DNA of 64,000 nucleotides from Sergeia podlipaevii (GCA_030849805.1 JASANZ010002215.1:1-64000), one strand, 5' to 3'. Positions 1-9,728 are shown, counted from the stretch's first letter. Notes: a model not told the origin generated them from the sequence alone. A program made the numbers and translations.

Positions 1-350
1 GGTGCGAGACTCAGGCTAGATCGGATGCTCGATGTGGATCGATATCGCTTTCTGGGCTTCACCTCACCCTTTTCATCCATCCTTGTGTGCAAAACAGAAG
101 CAGGGAGGGGGGGTACGATCTGCTCGGGAGTGGAGAGAGCGACGGCCTCTTCATTCTTCCCCAGGGGGTCAATGATGGCCGGAGCAGGTAGCTTGAAGAC
201 TTCGGCCAAGTGCGTGGCAAGGAGCTTGCCATTGAAGAGTTTGTCTCGCTTTATATCCTGTAGGTTGTATTTACCTCGGATGGTTGCCCGAGCTGGGCAT
301 ATGAGAAAGTGGCTCGATGTTTCCACACACACCTCGTGTGTCGGAATCAT
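1..350 (-). pseudogene. Retroelement C-terminal tail module, open at the window edge
   Basis: From an ATG at 350-348 the - strand is open for at least 116 codons to base 1 with no stop. It starts MIPTHEVCVETSSHFLICPAR. The HFLICP piece resembles the H..C half of the CCHC module (C-x2-C ... H-x3/4-C) that normally follows RNase H in this class of element; the C-x2-C half (CRWC) lies 1.3 kb away, before the zinc-finger array. A KLLATHLAEVFKL segment follows, then a Pro-rich stretch. It probably continues to the element's 3' end to the left of the window. Confidence 0.6.
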
Positions 351-1591
351 GAGTCTCTATTTACCCTGTACTGGGCATCATTGTGGTACTTATCAAGGTG
401 TGCTGCGAGGGTGGTACCATCTGCAAATGTCTTGCTGCATTGAGGGCAGAGGAGTCTCGTGAAGGGGTTCTGAACAGTAACACGCACGTCCTTCTTCGCA
501 GCAACCGTGTACTGTCTCACCTCGGGGTGCTTAGTGCGCATATGGAAGGCAAGGCCGGCTGTGGAGGTGTAGGGCCGTTTGCAGAAACTGCACGAGTGCG
601 GCGCGGGGTCTTTCACGTTGGCTTCCGGTGTGCTAGAGTCTCCGACCCTACGCATCTGGTACACGTGCACGTGCATATTGCCCCTGTACGCATACTCGTT
701 TGGGCAGTACGGGCACTTGAATCGCTGTATCGTAACGAACTCAGTCTTTGGTCTGTGGCGTGGTGACAGCTCGTTATCTGGTCTTTCGAAGAGTGTCTCA
801 CCTGGATGATACCGCCGTATGTGTCTATTGACCGCAGTAGTGCGAAAATGTAGTCTATAGTAGGGACACTTCATCCCCACGTAGTCTTGCTGTTCTTCCC
901 GATTTCGACCTGTTTTCACACGTTGTTCTTCTGCTAGGGGAAGAGGCTTGTCTGGATGAGCTGAGCGTGCGTGGCGGATCAGCCACAATGCATGATGCTG
1001 CTTCTCGCAGTATGGACACTCATACTTGCCATTCACACGTGCGCAAATGGGCCTCTTTTGCGGAGTTGGGCATTCTGGGAGTGGAAGGCTCGCAGCGCCT
1101 CCGGCGTTGAGGCACTTGTGCGCGTCAAAGTGACGCTGCACTGTGTATTCCTTCCCGCAGTCCACACATCGAAGAATCGGGCCGTGGAGCCTGGAAACTG
1201 AAGCAGGGACTTCCAAACGTGGAACTTTGGGTGGGGGCGGCGGCATCTCAGTGTGGTCAGTCAGCGCGTCTATCACCAATTTCTTATCTACTGCCGTTTC
1301 CAGGTACCTCTTAGTCATATGATCTGCGTAGGCCTCTCTCTCTACCGTTTGGAACTGACAGCGCTGACAGAGAATCATCTGGCCAATAGAGGGGGCTGCA
1401 ACTGCCTTCCTCGTCACCGAGGCAGCCTGATTCGCTTGCAGCTTGTGTACAGCTGTGAGATGGATGATCGCGCTCGAACGATTATACAGCACCTTGTGAC
1501 ACACCGGGCAGAAAAGAGATTGCGCTGCTGGTTCTGCCAACAATACTGTCCTGTTGAACGGGGGAGGAAGTGCAGGCGGGGGGAGGTTCAT
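347..1591 (-). pseudogene. Retroelement C2H2 zinc-finger array
   Basis: An open frame of about 414 codons from an ATG at 1591-1589 to a TGA at 349-347. The same frame is also open further upstream, to 1744. About eight C2H2-like modules can be seen: FCPVCHKVLYNRSSAIIHL, LCQRCQFQ, LRCVDCGKEYTVQRHFDAH, YECPYCEKQHHALWLIRH, MKCPYY (second Cys lost), FKCPYCPNEYAYRGNMHVH, HSCSFCKRPYTSTAGLAFH and LLCPQCSKTFADGTTLAAH. Such fingers give ingi/L1Tc proteins nucleic-acid binding and chaperone activity; I recall fewer fingers in L1Tc, but could not check. Unlike the rest of the element, the array has no internal stop or frameshift. Its ATG overlaps the upstream TGA (ATGA), and its own TGA overlaps the next ATG. 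Confidence 0.8.
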
Positions 1592-2966
1592 TTCGGTGGC
1601 GGTGGACTCAGCTGGTACTGCTTGTTCAAGGACGCATAGCACCATCGACACGATGTATCTTCCGATAGCCTGATCAGCCTGCTCAACCAGCCATAGTGCG
1701 ACGAGATGCCACACCGAAATTGGGCCATCATCGCTTCCCCGCATCGGGAGAACGGGTTATCCTTTGGTGCTGGGTTGTTGTCCCCTAGCAGTGTCTGCCG
1801 ATGAGTAGGGGGGATGGCCAATTCCCGCTGTGCAGGACGAACATGCCTCCTTCGCACAGCAGTGACAATGTCGGTGATCCATGCCGAGGCGGTCTGGGGA
1901 AGGTGAGCCGCTGCCTTTGCCTTCACATCGGCAGCTTCATTCCTTTCCAGGTCACAGTGTCCAAAGATGAATTGGAAGGACAGTCTAGCATGTCTCTGTA
2001 CTAGGCTCAGGATTATCGACCATATGCGTCTCAGTACACCATCTTGCACCGTGGTGGGGCCCGTGTTGAGCGCAGCAAGGGCCGAAAGGGAGTCCGTGTA
2101 GATAGCTATTACTTTCTTACCTTTCTTTTTGGGATGTACTGTAATAGCATACGGAGCCCAGCTTCCAGGGCCAGGCATTCAGTCCTATAGTTGCACGCCA
2201 AAAATCCACCTCCACTGCTTCGTTGATCCGCCAGCTCGTCACCTTTGAACAGCAGAGCTGCATAGCCGGAGTTGACATCGGTAGTCGTGGAGCCATCTGT
2301 CCACAGCGTACACCGTGCATCCTTAAAGCGAACAACGCGGTCAGCGCAGGCCTTTTTCTTCTCTTCTTTAGGCGAGTCGGCATTTAGACCTCCTAGTAAC
2401 GCTGCGTTGAAGAAAGGACGAGCTGACTTGAGAAGCGAGTCATGGATATGCCGGCGGTCAAAATCATCAATAGTGGTATAATCCGCTGACGCCTTCTCAA
2501 GAGCTTTGCGAACTGGATGGGATTCTCCGAATAGTTGCTCCACACAGCGCTGTAGGGTACCTCCTCGAGTGATGCTGTTGAGGTAGTATCGCAGCGATCG
2601 AAGAAGGACTATTTCATCAAGGAGTTCAAGTCGTGCCTCGTTAAGCAAGTCAACGTGATGCGCACCTCGGGGAACACCGGCGATTATTTCCGCAGCATGG
2701 CCTTGGAACCGCTCCAACTCTTCGCTTGTCGATGGCGCCGCCAGTGTCCACCAGGAAATGAAGCCGTATAGAAGTTTCGACTGGATGAGAGCCAGATAGA
2801 AGGGGCGTAAGATCCCTCGCTTGGGTCCCCACATGGAGAATGACACTGCTTTAACTTTCATGAGACGAGCCTGAGCTGCCAGTAGGATGGTTAAGGAATG
2901 GGTGCCAACCCCTCTCATGGGGTGGAGAACCACCCCGAGAAGCTTTGGCTGACGATCCTCCGTCAA
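1588..2966 (-). pseudogene. Retroelement RT thumb and RNase H domain, split across two frames
   Basis: The frame 2966-2109 carries the RT thumb/connection (GPKRGILRPFYLALIQSKLLYG) and the first half of RNase H, with LWTDGSTT and TECLALEAG. After a frame change near 2150 the second half follows in 2178-1588: IYTDSLSAL and GHCDLERNEAADVKAKA. The four acidic residues expected of RNase H (D, E, D, D) are therefore all preserved, only in two frames. The downstream piece ends with SCRWC, the first half of the zinc-knuckle module typical of RNase H-bearing non-LTR elements, and then a TGA stop that overlaps an ATG (see the next piece). Confidence 0.85.
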
Positions 2967-4401
2967 GGCTGTGCCCGTTTATCGTCAGTGTCAGCTGCTT
3001 CTCCAGCTTAGTTCCGAAGAGCGTGTAGTGCGTCTTGGACGCATTGATCTCCATGAAGTTTCGGTCTGTCCATTTCGACACACAGTTTAGGGCCCTCTGC
3101 AGGGCATCTTGGACTGCCAGCGTATCTGTGCCCTTCACCATGATAGTGAGATCATCCGTAAAGAAGGCATGCTCTAGCCCAGGGATGTCTTGAAGCTCCT
3201 CGTTGAGTGTGTTCACGACGATGATGAGGAGCAGTGGACCCAAGACCGAGTCCTGGGGCACACCACAAGTGAATTTCTCCGATCCTGAAAATGTGTTCTG
3301 CACCTGCACCTTGGCTGATCGCTCCGTCAAGAAGTCAGCAGTCCATCGGATTAGCATGGGACATAAATGGTACCGCCCTAGCGCTCTAATGATGCAGCCA
3401 TGATCTACTGAGTCAAATGCGCGGGAGTAGTCGATAAACACCGTGCCCACCTTCTCCTTGTCTGCTCTACCATGAATCATTGCCATCAGCTGCACTAGAG
3501 GGTCTACTGTGGACCGGTTGGGACGAGACCCCGACTGTTGGGGAAGGATCTGCGACTCCACCGTGTCCCTTATCCGCATTGCGACCATTCGTTCCATCAG
3601 CTTGCAGAGATTGCTGGTAAGCGTGACTGGGCGATATGAAGCCGGGTCATCAGCAGATTTCTCAGGCTTTAGCGGTGAGATGATAGCACCCCGTTTCCAC
3701 GACGTTGGGACCATGGACCTGCTGAGACTCATGTTGAACAGTCTGAGCAGCAGCCTCCGTGCCACATAGGGCAGAATCAGGAGAGATTCCACACGGATGT
3801 TGTCAGGGCACGGAGCCGAGCCAGCATGCATCGCCTTGAGGGATACCCTGAGTTCCGCCATACAGAAACGCTTCGCAGTAATTTCTGGATGAGACGGGAT
3901 GCGCATCGATGAAGCCTCGGGGTGCTTCGTAGACTTCTTTGCATACAACCTCGCCAAAACGTCTGCATGCACCTTGCGCGAAATCGGGGCATCTCGTATA
4001 ACCATTACAGGAGTGGCAAGCGGTCTTGGGGCATAGATGGATTGTACAAGGTTCCAGCTTCATGACGTCGTAGTGTCCAGTTGTCCACACCGCTCTCTCC
4101 AACGCTCCAACGCAATCTCCCGGAGTCGACGTTGCCTCTCCAGAATCAGCTGATACTGCCGATGTACGTCCACGCACTTCTCTACACCTTTGTCCATGTT
4201 TTCCAGCTCCTCGTTCCAAAACGGCGCATATTTGGCCACCGCACATGGAACGCAGCGTTTGGTCGCTTGGCGAATAGCTGCGGCCAAGGCCTTCTCAAAC
4301 CCGTGTGCCGTCACAGTTTTGCGAACCTCCCTGTCAAGAGGAGGATTCAGCACACGCAAGCTCCGAATGTTGCCCAACTTGTCACGTTTCCTCGATGCCA
4401 A
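2851..4401 (-). pseudogene. Retroelement linker and reverse transcriptase core, broken
   Basis: The same frame as the endonuclease continues (4401-4060), carrying a basic linker with FWNEELE, and after a stop opens again from 4005 to 2851. RT motifs are visible in order: the thumb-proximal SYRPVTLTSNLCKLMERM segment, motif A FIDYSRAFDSVDH (about 3410-3445), motif B GVPQDSVLGPLLL, where the family normally has GVPQGS, and motif C FFTDDLTIM near 3150-3167, where F-A/V-D-D is usual. Both catalytic Asp of motif C and the Asp of motif A remain. The frame is lost near 2968, within the region just after NGHSL; the neighbouring frame picks up the continuation. The remains are unambiguous as RT, though no complete protein can be made from them. 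Confidence 0.9.
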
Positions 4402-4425
4402 CCCTGCCCTACGGCGGCAAAAGAT

Positions 4426-5408
4426 TTACTTCCTCCTGTGGCCCTTCCAGAGCTTATAATCACAGGCGTAGGTGCGCGCTATGTCCTGCACAGCCCGAGT
4501 CATAAGCGGCTGGTAGAACTCCACCTTCATCTTTTTCCAGGAGTAGAGTCTCTTTGATGTCTTCGTAACGATGATGGGGTCTTTATCGAGGCCAACACCC
4601 ACTTCATAAGTGAGCCATGCATGGCCGCTATCTGGCACAAACTTGGCGTTCCACCCTGAGACCTCACGGTTTTTGGATAACGTGATATCAGGGGAGGACT
4701 GCCTTGCCCAAGTTCGAGTTCGTGAGGTGGTTCGACGGACTCATGTTGCCATGACGCTATCGTTCCAGATCACTAACTCCTGGCCTGCACACTAATGCAC
4801 TATCCTCTCACCACCTCTGTCTTGTTGGGAGCGAATATCCCACGCAGGGTGAAGACAATTGCAGTCGATGCTAATCAGTACTGGTATCTCATTACCAGCA
4901 ATAAAACTGTTTACATTATTTAGCGTTTTCTCCGAAACTAAAGTACCTTTGGAAAAATAAGCTGTCATTACTTTTAACAGGGGCTTGTCGTGCAAGACCA
5001 CAGTCAGCGGAACTATTTCTACGTCTGGCTCCATCAGACTCGGCCCTGTCAGCACTCCAAACTGCTTCAAGAGAAGTATGGAAACGCCGTCGTCATTGCC
5101 GCTCTTCCGAGCCAGACAGTAATGTTGAAAATTATTAATAGAAAAAGAAGCACATTCAGAGGGGAAAAGTGGGACTCTCCCACAACACACAACTCTATCC
5201 TATCTACATCTAACATCTTCTCCAGCGCTATCCGTTTCCCCTGAACGAGGCCGCACGCATTCCACTGCGCCACCCTCAAACTAGGCCCCGGATTTAACTC
5301 CACGTCACCGCACAGCTGCAGAAGGCTTTTGCGCAAGGCGCATTGTGCAAGTGACGGCGCTGCCAGCCGGCGCGGGCAGCTGTGGGGCGTTGCAAGCGTA
5401 CTGTGTGT
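4426..5408 (-). pseudogene. Retroelement 5' ORF: 2A motif and AP-like endonuclease, broken
   Basis: The frame is open from 5408 but has no ATG before the 2A motif. GDVELNPGP (5283-5309) is a perfect 2A 'ribosome skipping' consensus, after which a new chain starts at Pro-Ser. The APE fold follows: WNACG, then ESHF near 5170. A frameshift near 5150 moves the reading to the next frame, which continues with a GNDDGVSIL segment and ISIDCNCLHPAWD (the D-x-N motif). Stops at about 4792 and 4740 interrupt it before SPDITL and DSGHAW. In the family the last motif is S-D-H; here it is S-G-H, so the nuclease would be inactive even with the frame intact. Function in the family is target-site nicking for target-primed reverse transcription. 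Confidence 0.85.
5283..5309 (-). other. 2A self-separating peptide motif
   Basis: The codons read G-D-V-E-L-N-P-G-P, matching the D-V/I-E-x-N-P-G-P consensus exactly. In ingi and L1Tc elements a 2A sequence sits at the extreme N terminus and releases a short leader from the endonuclease-RT polyprotein. Here it sits just before the endonuclease WNACG motif, as in those elements. An upstream Leu-rich run (SLLQLC) fits the helical part of 2A. The surrounding frame lacks an ATG, so it is a fossil. Confidence 0.9.
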
Positions 5409-5445
5409 TCAAGGGCTCTCAGACAAGGATTTGTCCCAGGCCTGT

Positions 5446-5484
5446 ATGCCGAAGTCACGACCCTCACAAAGGCGTGGCCGGCAT
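5446..5484 (-). other. Possible 5' signature hairpin (Pr77/HDV-like ribozyme remnant)
   Basis: Two nested complementary pairs are present: ATGCCG (5446-5451) with CGGCAT (5479-5484), and inside it CACG (5456-5459) with CGTG (5473-5476). In ingi/L1Tc elements the first 77-79 nt carry a promoter and an HDV-like ribozyme built on nested P1/P3 helices and a CCGGCCAC core; a GCCGGCCACG string is present here. I cannot place a P2 helix, so the ribozyme reading is only suggestive. Confidence 0.3.
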
Positions 5485-5559
5485 CATCATGGTCTACTTA
5501 CCACAACTTTATTGACGAAAATGGAGACGAGGAGTAAATTTAGAAGAAACGGAGTGCAA

Positions 5560-5650
5560 AGGCCCCCCCCCCCAACGCCATCGCGGGGGCAGCGGCTTCC
5601 GGAAAGGGGTCGGGGGGCAAGGAGATAACGAGGAGGGGGGGGGGGAGAAG
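5560..5650. promoter_or_regulatory. GC-rich patch with poly-C and poly-G runs
   Basis: A run of 11 C (about 5562-5572), GCGGGGGC, GGTCGGGGGG and a run of 11-12 G (about 5634-5645) occur within 90 bases, next to sequence that turns sharply AT-rich at about 5665. In T. brucei and other kinetoplastids, G-runs mark Pol II transcription start regions. This is the last GC-rich DNA before the first + strand gene, so it is a candidate start region. It might equally be retroelement-flanking DNA. Confidence 0.3.
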
Positions 5651-5664
5651 CATCACCAGGAGTT

Positions 5665-5953
5665 CGAAATTCAGTATATTACTGTTGTATCTTTGTTAAA
5701 TGCGACACCGAAAGCATTTTGGTATATTTCAAGCATTGTGTTTTCCTTTTGGGAAATGAAGATTAATTTGTGTCCTTTAGGAGGGCAGAGAAACGCGGCG
5801 TTATATTCTGGGCAAAATGAGACGTGGATTTATCTTCTGATTTTTTAAAATACGCATTGGTCTTAATAAAAACTATTCTTTGTTTTGTGGTTGGTTATTT
5901 TGGAAAAATTAATATATTTATTTTCTTCTACTCCAAGTGTTCAAGAAGAAGCG

Positions 5954-5990
<37 letters not shown>

Positions 5991-6179
5991 TTTATGCACA
6001 TATGGTTCTTATTATCACTTCTGATATATGCATGTTATTTTATCTCATTTGCAGCATCGATAATGCTTTTTTTTTTCTTTTTTGTCACATATATTTGCGC
6101 TTTTATCCAAAAGGATTTTCATTGTACATTTTTCACAACAGTTAGTATCTTTTGAAACAAAATATATTTTGAGAATAGG
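5665..6179 (+). other. AT-rich leader of the first host gene
   Basis: No gene is visible. It contains a (TA)n tract of about 30 bases at 5955-5985, a T-rich tract at 6065-6086, and AG dinucleotides at 6112-6113 and 6140-6141 that are candidate spliced-leader acceptors for the gene at 6180. Confidence 0.6.
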
Positions 6180-9100
6180 ATGAATGTTCTCTCTACTGCG
6201 TATCAAGATGCGTGCTACAGTGCCTATTTGGACACTAATCCCCTACTCGCTGTTGCAGTAGTTGACGATGATGATCGAAAACTGGAGGTCTCACTGTTGC
6301 AGGCTGAAGGAGGCGATTTTTCGTTTTGTGTATCGTCTGTAAATGGTATTAGGGATATATGTCAGCGAAGACGGGCTTCGTCAAAAGATGATGGCTATAC
6401 TGGAATTTTGAAGAGTAATTGGTGCTATAAACATCAGCATCAAAAGTTTAGTTGTATTATTGTTAAACAACGTTGGCAATTATGCATATCGAGTGATGAT
6501 AAAAATCGAGACAAGCTCCGTTCTTTTCTGGAAACAGTAAAAAAATCAGTAGCCGGATCTTCTTGTCGAATAGTTGTAGTATGCACAGGCAGCGTTTCTT
6601 CAATGGACATTAGCGAACCCCAATTAGAAGAGGTTCGGCGTACAATGAAAGCACTTTTAGGAACGAATTTTGGATCGATGATGATTTACTCTTCAGACTT
6701 GGACGATGGTATCTTTTCTGCGAGGCTTCGTGGGATAGCTGCGGACGCTTGTATTCAGTATCATCAAGATGAAATAGTGCGTCTTCGAAAAAAGAAAGAA
6801 TCTTTGCAAGATGAACGCGTGGACTTTCCAAAAATTTCACGTCTTTATTTCCAAGGTGGCTGGCATTTAATGTGTATACGGCAGCATAAGGAAGCTGCAA
6901 AATTTTTTCGATCTGCATTTAAATTATGCAGAAACAGGTCGTTGATTGTGCCAACGTTTGAGCAGAGGATATGCGCTTCATTTTTTTTATGGCACCTCAT
7001 AGCAGCTGCGTCCCTTTGTGGGGATACTTTATTTGTTGGAAGTGTTATGTACATGGAGGTGCGCGATTTTATCGATTGGGCAGGTGCAGCACTTTCTACA
7101 GACATTGCACCAAATTGTGCGCTTACCATTAATATTCTCAAGCATTTTCTTGTTGCGGAATGGTGTGAATTACTCGCACGAAAAACACACGATTTAGACG
7201 CACGAATTCAACAGGATTTGCTCTTTGCAGCTGGTGATGCACTAAAGGAGGTTGTATCTTTTCTTCCAACCGAAATGGGCGAAAAACTTGCCGTATTGGC
7301 TCCAACGTATATTGGAATTGAAGGCACTCTTGATGCGTACACAAGTATCATTATTGGATGTACAAGCCGAACCGTGATTAATGCACGCGTTAGCAATTTA
7401 ATAGAAGAAGCTGCTTCAGTTGATTCTGGGCGGCGATGCGAACGGATCATTGAGGAATTTATTAGACCGTCGCAAGTTAGTACAACTGCTTCATCGAAGA
7501 AAATTCCACTTGCAGATGATTTCTTTTCATCTACGTTTACCAGTGATATGATTATATCAGATATTTGCACTCGTGTTGCAAGTGTCACAGAAGGAGATTT
7601 TAAACAGATGTCTGTTGAAAATGTATTGCCAAGTTTTCTTCACGCATGCGTGGACCCAAAGCACGTTTTGCAGCAAGCATATTGGCGGAAACGGCTTTCC
7701 CGCATATGTAGCGTTAATTGTTTACCAGAAACTCTTAGAATTTCGTATCCTCACGGAAGTTTTCAAGCGCCATTTTCACCATATTTGGATTTCGGCATGC
7801 TATCATGTGAAGCTGGAGGCACAAAAATAAATATTTCCATTTGCTTGTGCACGACTTCGCTTTTACCCATCACTGTTTCTGATATCTCAGCTACTTTTAC
7901 ATCAATTGATGAGCACAGCACGGCGGTGGTTGTAAATGGTTATGAAAATATTGTGTTACAACAGGATAAAGTACAGAAAATTTTTTTACAGGCAGCATTT
8001 TCTGTTCCCGGCATGTATGTGTGCACCAGCATTACTAGCAAGTGCGCGTTGAACGACGTAGAAATTACAATTTGCTGGAATTTTCCCATTCCCAACAGGG
8101 AAGAGCGCTTAAATTTGTTATACGGGAGCTTTTTGCCATGTAGTGGTCCTCGTCATGCAATTTATGCATTTAATCCATCATCATTTGTTGATGTTCAGTG
8201 TAATTCTCTTGTGGAGGCAGTTGAGGGAGATAATGTTGAGTTGCGCGTTAGCATTTATAGCCGAGGTCCCCATATCTCTCATGGCTCGATAACATTTCCC
8301 TCCTTATCAAAACTATTACGTGTTACCGACGCAGGGGACGCAGCAGAAATTTTTTTGCCGGCACTAAATGGTGGCGAAGCAGTTCCGTATACACAAGTAC
8401 CATTTGGCACTATTATATCGAAATCCCATGTAAATGTTAGCATTAAATGGACGTGTTTGAGAAGCGGCTCTTTTGATATTCCGTTGGCGTTCAAGTTGTC
8501 GTCAGAAATGCAAGGCGACGTGGAGGTTCGCCGACGTGTTCGATTCACAGTTTATAATCCATTCAACGCTTCTTTTTCGTACTTTGGATCCCAGGTGTGG
8601 TCGGACGTTGGCGCAGCATTTTATGTTCCCTCAGTGCGAAGGTTGTGGGAGCAAGAGGAAACAAATGTGCTTATTAAGCCTCATCGAAACCGTGTTGCAG
8701 AGTTTGCCGCCGTCGGAAACAGTGATGCGCTACTTTTTTATGGAGAAAAGGCTACCACAAATACGGCTGTTTTTTTTACTGCGGGCATCAATTCTCCTGT
8801 TAATGTGATCACACGTCTATCCTGCAGTTCGCGCAAGGGTCTTTCAATTTTTATGACAGAGGTAGTTTGCAACAGAGACGTTGACTTGCTGTATTCATCA
8901 CACGGAGAGTGGCCATGCTCACTAGATAACGAGGAGGATGCCACTATTGCAACGCAACTGTCATTTACTCAAAAGGGTGTTTGTGTTCCAGGTTTCTTGC
9001 GTGTGCACTTCACACCTAAGGATTCTACAGGGATGCTAATGGTAGATTTTCCGTTTCCGAGGGTGGACGTGGTTGCTGAGCCCGTGGAACTTTCTTTAGA

Positions 9101-9425
9101 GTATCCCTCATACGCAATATATGGAGTTTCTGTACGTGTCGTTGTGCGTGTTCGCAATAATCTTTCTGTTCCTTTCAATGGAGAACTCACCGTGGATGCA
9201 CGAAACAATTGTTTTAGTTTTTCTGGACGCTCCCGTTGGATTTTTGCTGTTGGTTCGCACAGTGAAGTTGTTACAGATTTTGTGATTACTCCACTTTGTC
9301 GTGGGGAGGTTGCACTCCCTTCTCTTCAACTACGTGATACCTCAAAGTCTTCTGTGGTAGCCTCAAGCAAGGAGATACGGCTCATTAGCGTTTTGCCAGA
9401 GGCAGAAGACGCACTACGGTTGTGA
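6180..9425 (+). CDS. TRAPPC11: TRAPPC11 / foie gras-like trafficking protein
   Basis: The 1081-residue product resembles TRAPPC11, a subunit of TRAPP complexes that tether ER-to-Golgi and intra-Golgi vesicles and activate Rab1/Rab11-type GTPases in the cytosol and on Golgi membranes. Supporting segments are the GILKSNWCYKHQH box near residue 75, the basic VRLRKKKESL stretch near 200, and the helical YFQGGWHLMCIRQHKEAAKF repeat-like segment near 222-242 of the foie gras domain. The C-terminal half is predicted beta-rich, as in the family's Ig-like region. Length is close to the usual 1,100. It starts the + strand cluster; the ATG is the first after the candidate acceptors at 6113 and 6141. Codon use is unusually AT-rich compared with every later gene (21 of 60 bases G or C at 8161-8220). 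Family assignment is by motif memory; an alternative is another TRAPPII-type subunit (TRAPPC10). Confidence 0.7.
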   Translation: MNVLSTAYQDACYSAYLDTNPLLAVAVVDDDDRKLEVSLLQAEGGDFSFCVSSVNGIRDICQRRRASSKDDGYTGILKSNWCYKHQHQKFSCIIVKQRWQLCISSDDKNRDKLRSFLETVKKSVAGSSCRIVVVCTGSVSSMDISEPQLEEVRRTMKALLGTNFGSMMIYSSDLDDGIFSARLRGIAADACIQYHQDEIVRLRKKKESLQDERVDFPKISRLYFQGGWHLMCIRQHKEAAKFFRSAFKLCRNRSLIVPTFEQRICASFFLWHLIAAASLCGDTLFVGSVMYMEVRDFIDWAGAALSTDIAPNCALTINILKHFLVAEWCELLARKTHDLDARIQQDLLFAAGDALKEVVSFLPTEMGEKLAVLAPTYIGIEGTLDAYTSIIIGCTSRTVINARVSNLIEEAASVDSGRRCERIIEEFIRPSQVSTTASSKKIPLADDFFSSTFTSDMIISDICTRVASVTEGDFKQMSVENVLPSFLHACVDPKHVLQQAYWRKRLSRICSVNCLPETLRISYPHGSFQAPFSPYLDFGMLSCEAGGTKINISICLCTTSLLPITVSDISATFTSIDEHSTAVVVNGYENIVLQQDKVQKIFLQAAFSVPGMYVCTSITSKCALNDVEITICWNFPIPNREERLNLLYGSFLPCSGPRHAIYAFNPSSFVDVQCNSLVEAVEGDNVELRVSIYSRGPHISHGSITFPSLSKLLRVTDAGDAAEIFLPALNGGEAVPYTQVPFGTIISKSHVNVSIKWTCLRSGSFDIPLAFKLSSEMQGDVEVRRRVRFTVYNPFNASFSYFGSQVWSDVGAAFYVPSVRRLWEQEETNVLIKPHRNRVAEFAAVGNSDALLFYGEKATTNTAVFFTAGINSPVNVITRLSCSSRKGLSIFMTEVVCNRDVDLLYSSHGEWPCSLDNEEDATIATQLSFTQKGVCVPGFLRVHFTPKDSTGMLMVDFPFPRVDVVAEPVELSLEYPSYAIYGVSVRVVVRVRNNLSVPFNGELTVDARNNCFSFSGRSRWIFAVGSHSEVVTDFVITPLCRGEVALPSLQLRDTSKSSVVASSKEIRLISVLPEAEDALRL

Positions 9426-9728
9426 CGAGAGAGGGAAAAGGAGTGGTAAATTGAAAACTACTATTTTTGAAAACAATCATAAATGGCCGTCTCGCATTGC
9501 TTTTTAATCATATTTGTTTCTTGCATTCTAAAAAATAAAAGAATATATATTTTTTGATTTATTGTTATCATTTATTTTCATTCGGATTTTTTTTTTTGCG
9601 TTTTTCAAAATGTTGTTTATTGAATTATATGGTTACTTTCATTTTCCTTCTTTTTTTTTTTCTCCATCTATTATTATTATCCTTATTATTTTACTAATAT
9701 GTATAACTTGTTTCCATATGCTAGCTTC
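9426..9728 (+). other. Short spacer with the MMS19 splice acceptor
   Basis: AT-rich, with no gene. A polypyrimidine tract spans 9646-9666. From there to 9723 no AG occurs, so the ATG at 9699 lies upstream of the first possible acceptor. Confidence 0.7.
9723..9724 (+). promoter_or_regulatory. Predicted spliced-leader acceptor for MMS19
   Basis: This is the first AG after the long polypyrimidine tract at 9646-9666; no AG lies between 9542 and 9722. It selects ATG 9729 as start and leaves a 4-nt 5' UTR beyond the spliced leader. Confidence 0.6.

Larger units (their letters stand above)
1..5490 (-). mobile_element. Decayed ingi/L1Tc-type non-LTR retrotransposon, nearly full length
   Basis: Read on the - strand the order is 2A motif, AP-endonuclease, reverse transcriptase, RNase H, C2H2 zinc fingers and a terminal module that is still open at the window edge. 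This order matches trypanosomatid ingi/L1Tc elements, which are about 5 kb. The 5' end is placed near 5490 because a hairpin-forming, signature-like segment lies at 5446-5484; the 3' end and any poly(A) or target-site duplication lie outside the window. At least two frameshifts (about 5150 and 2968) and a further change near 2150 break the frame, and there are in-frame stops around 4792, 4740, 4426 and 4060. The copy is GC-richer than the AT-rich spacer on its right. It is antisense to every host gene in the window. Family assignment rests on domain order and motifs, not on an alignment. Confidence 0.9.
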
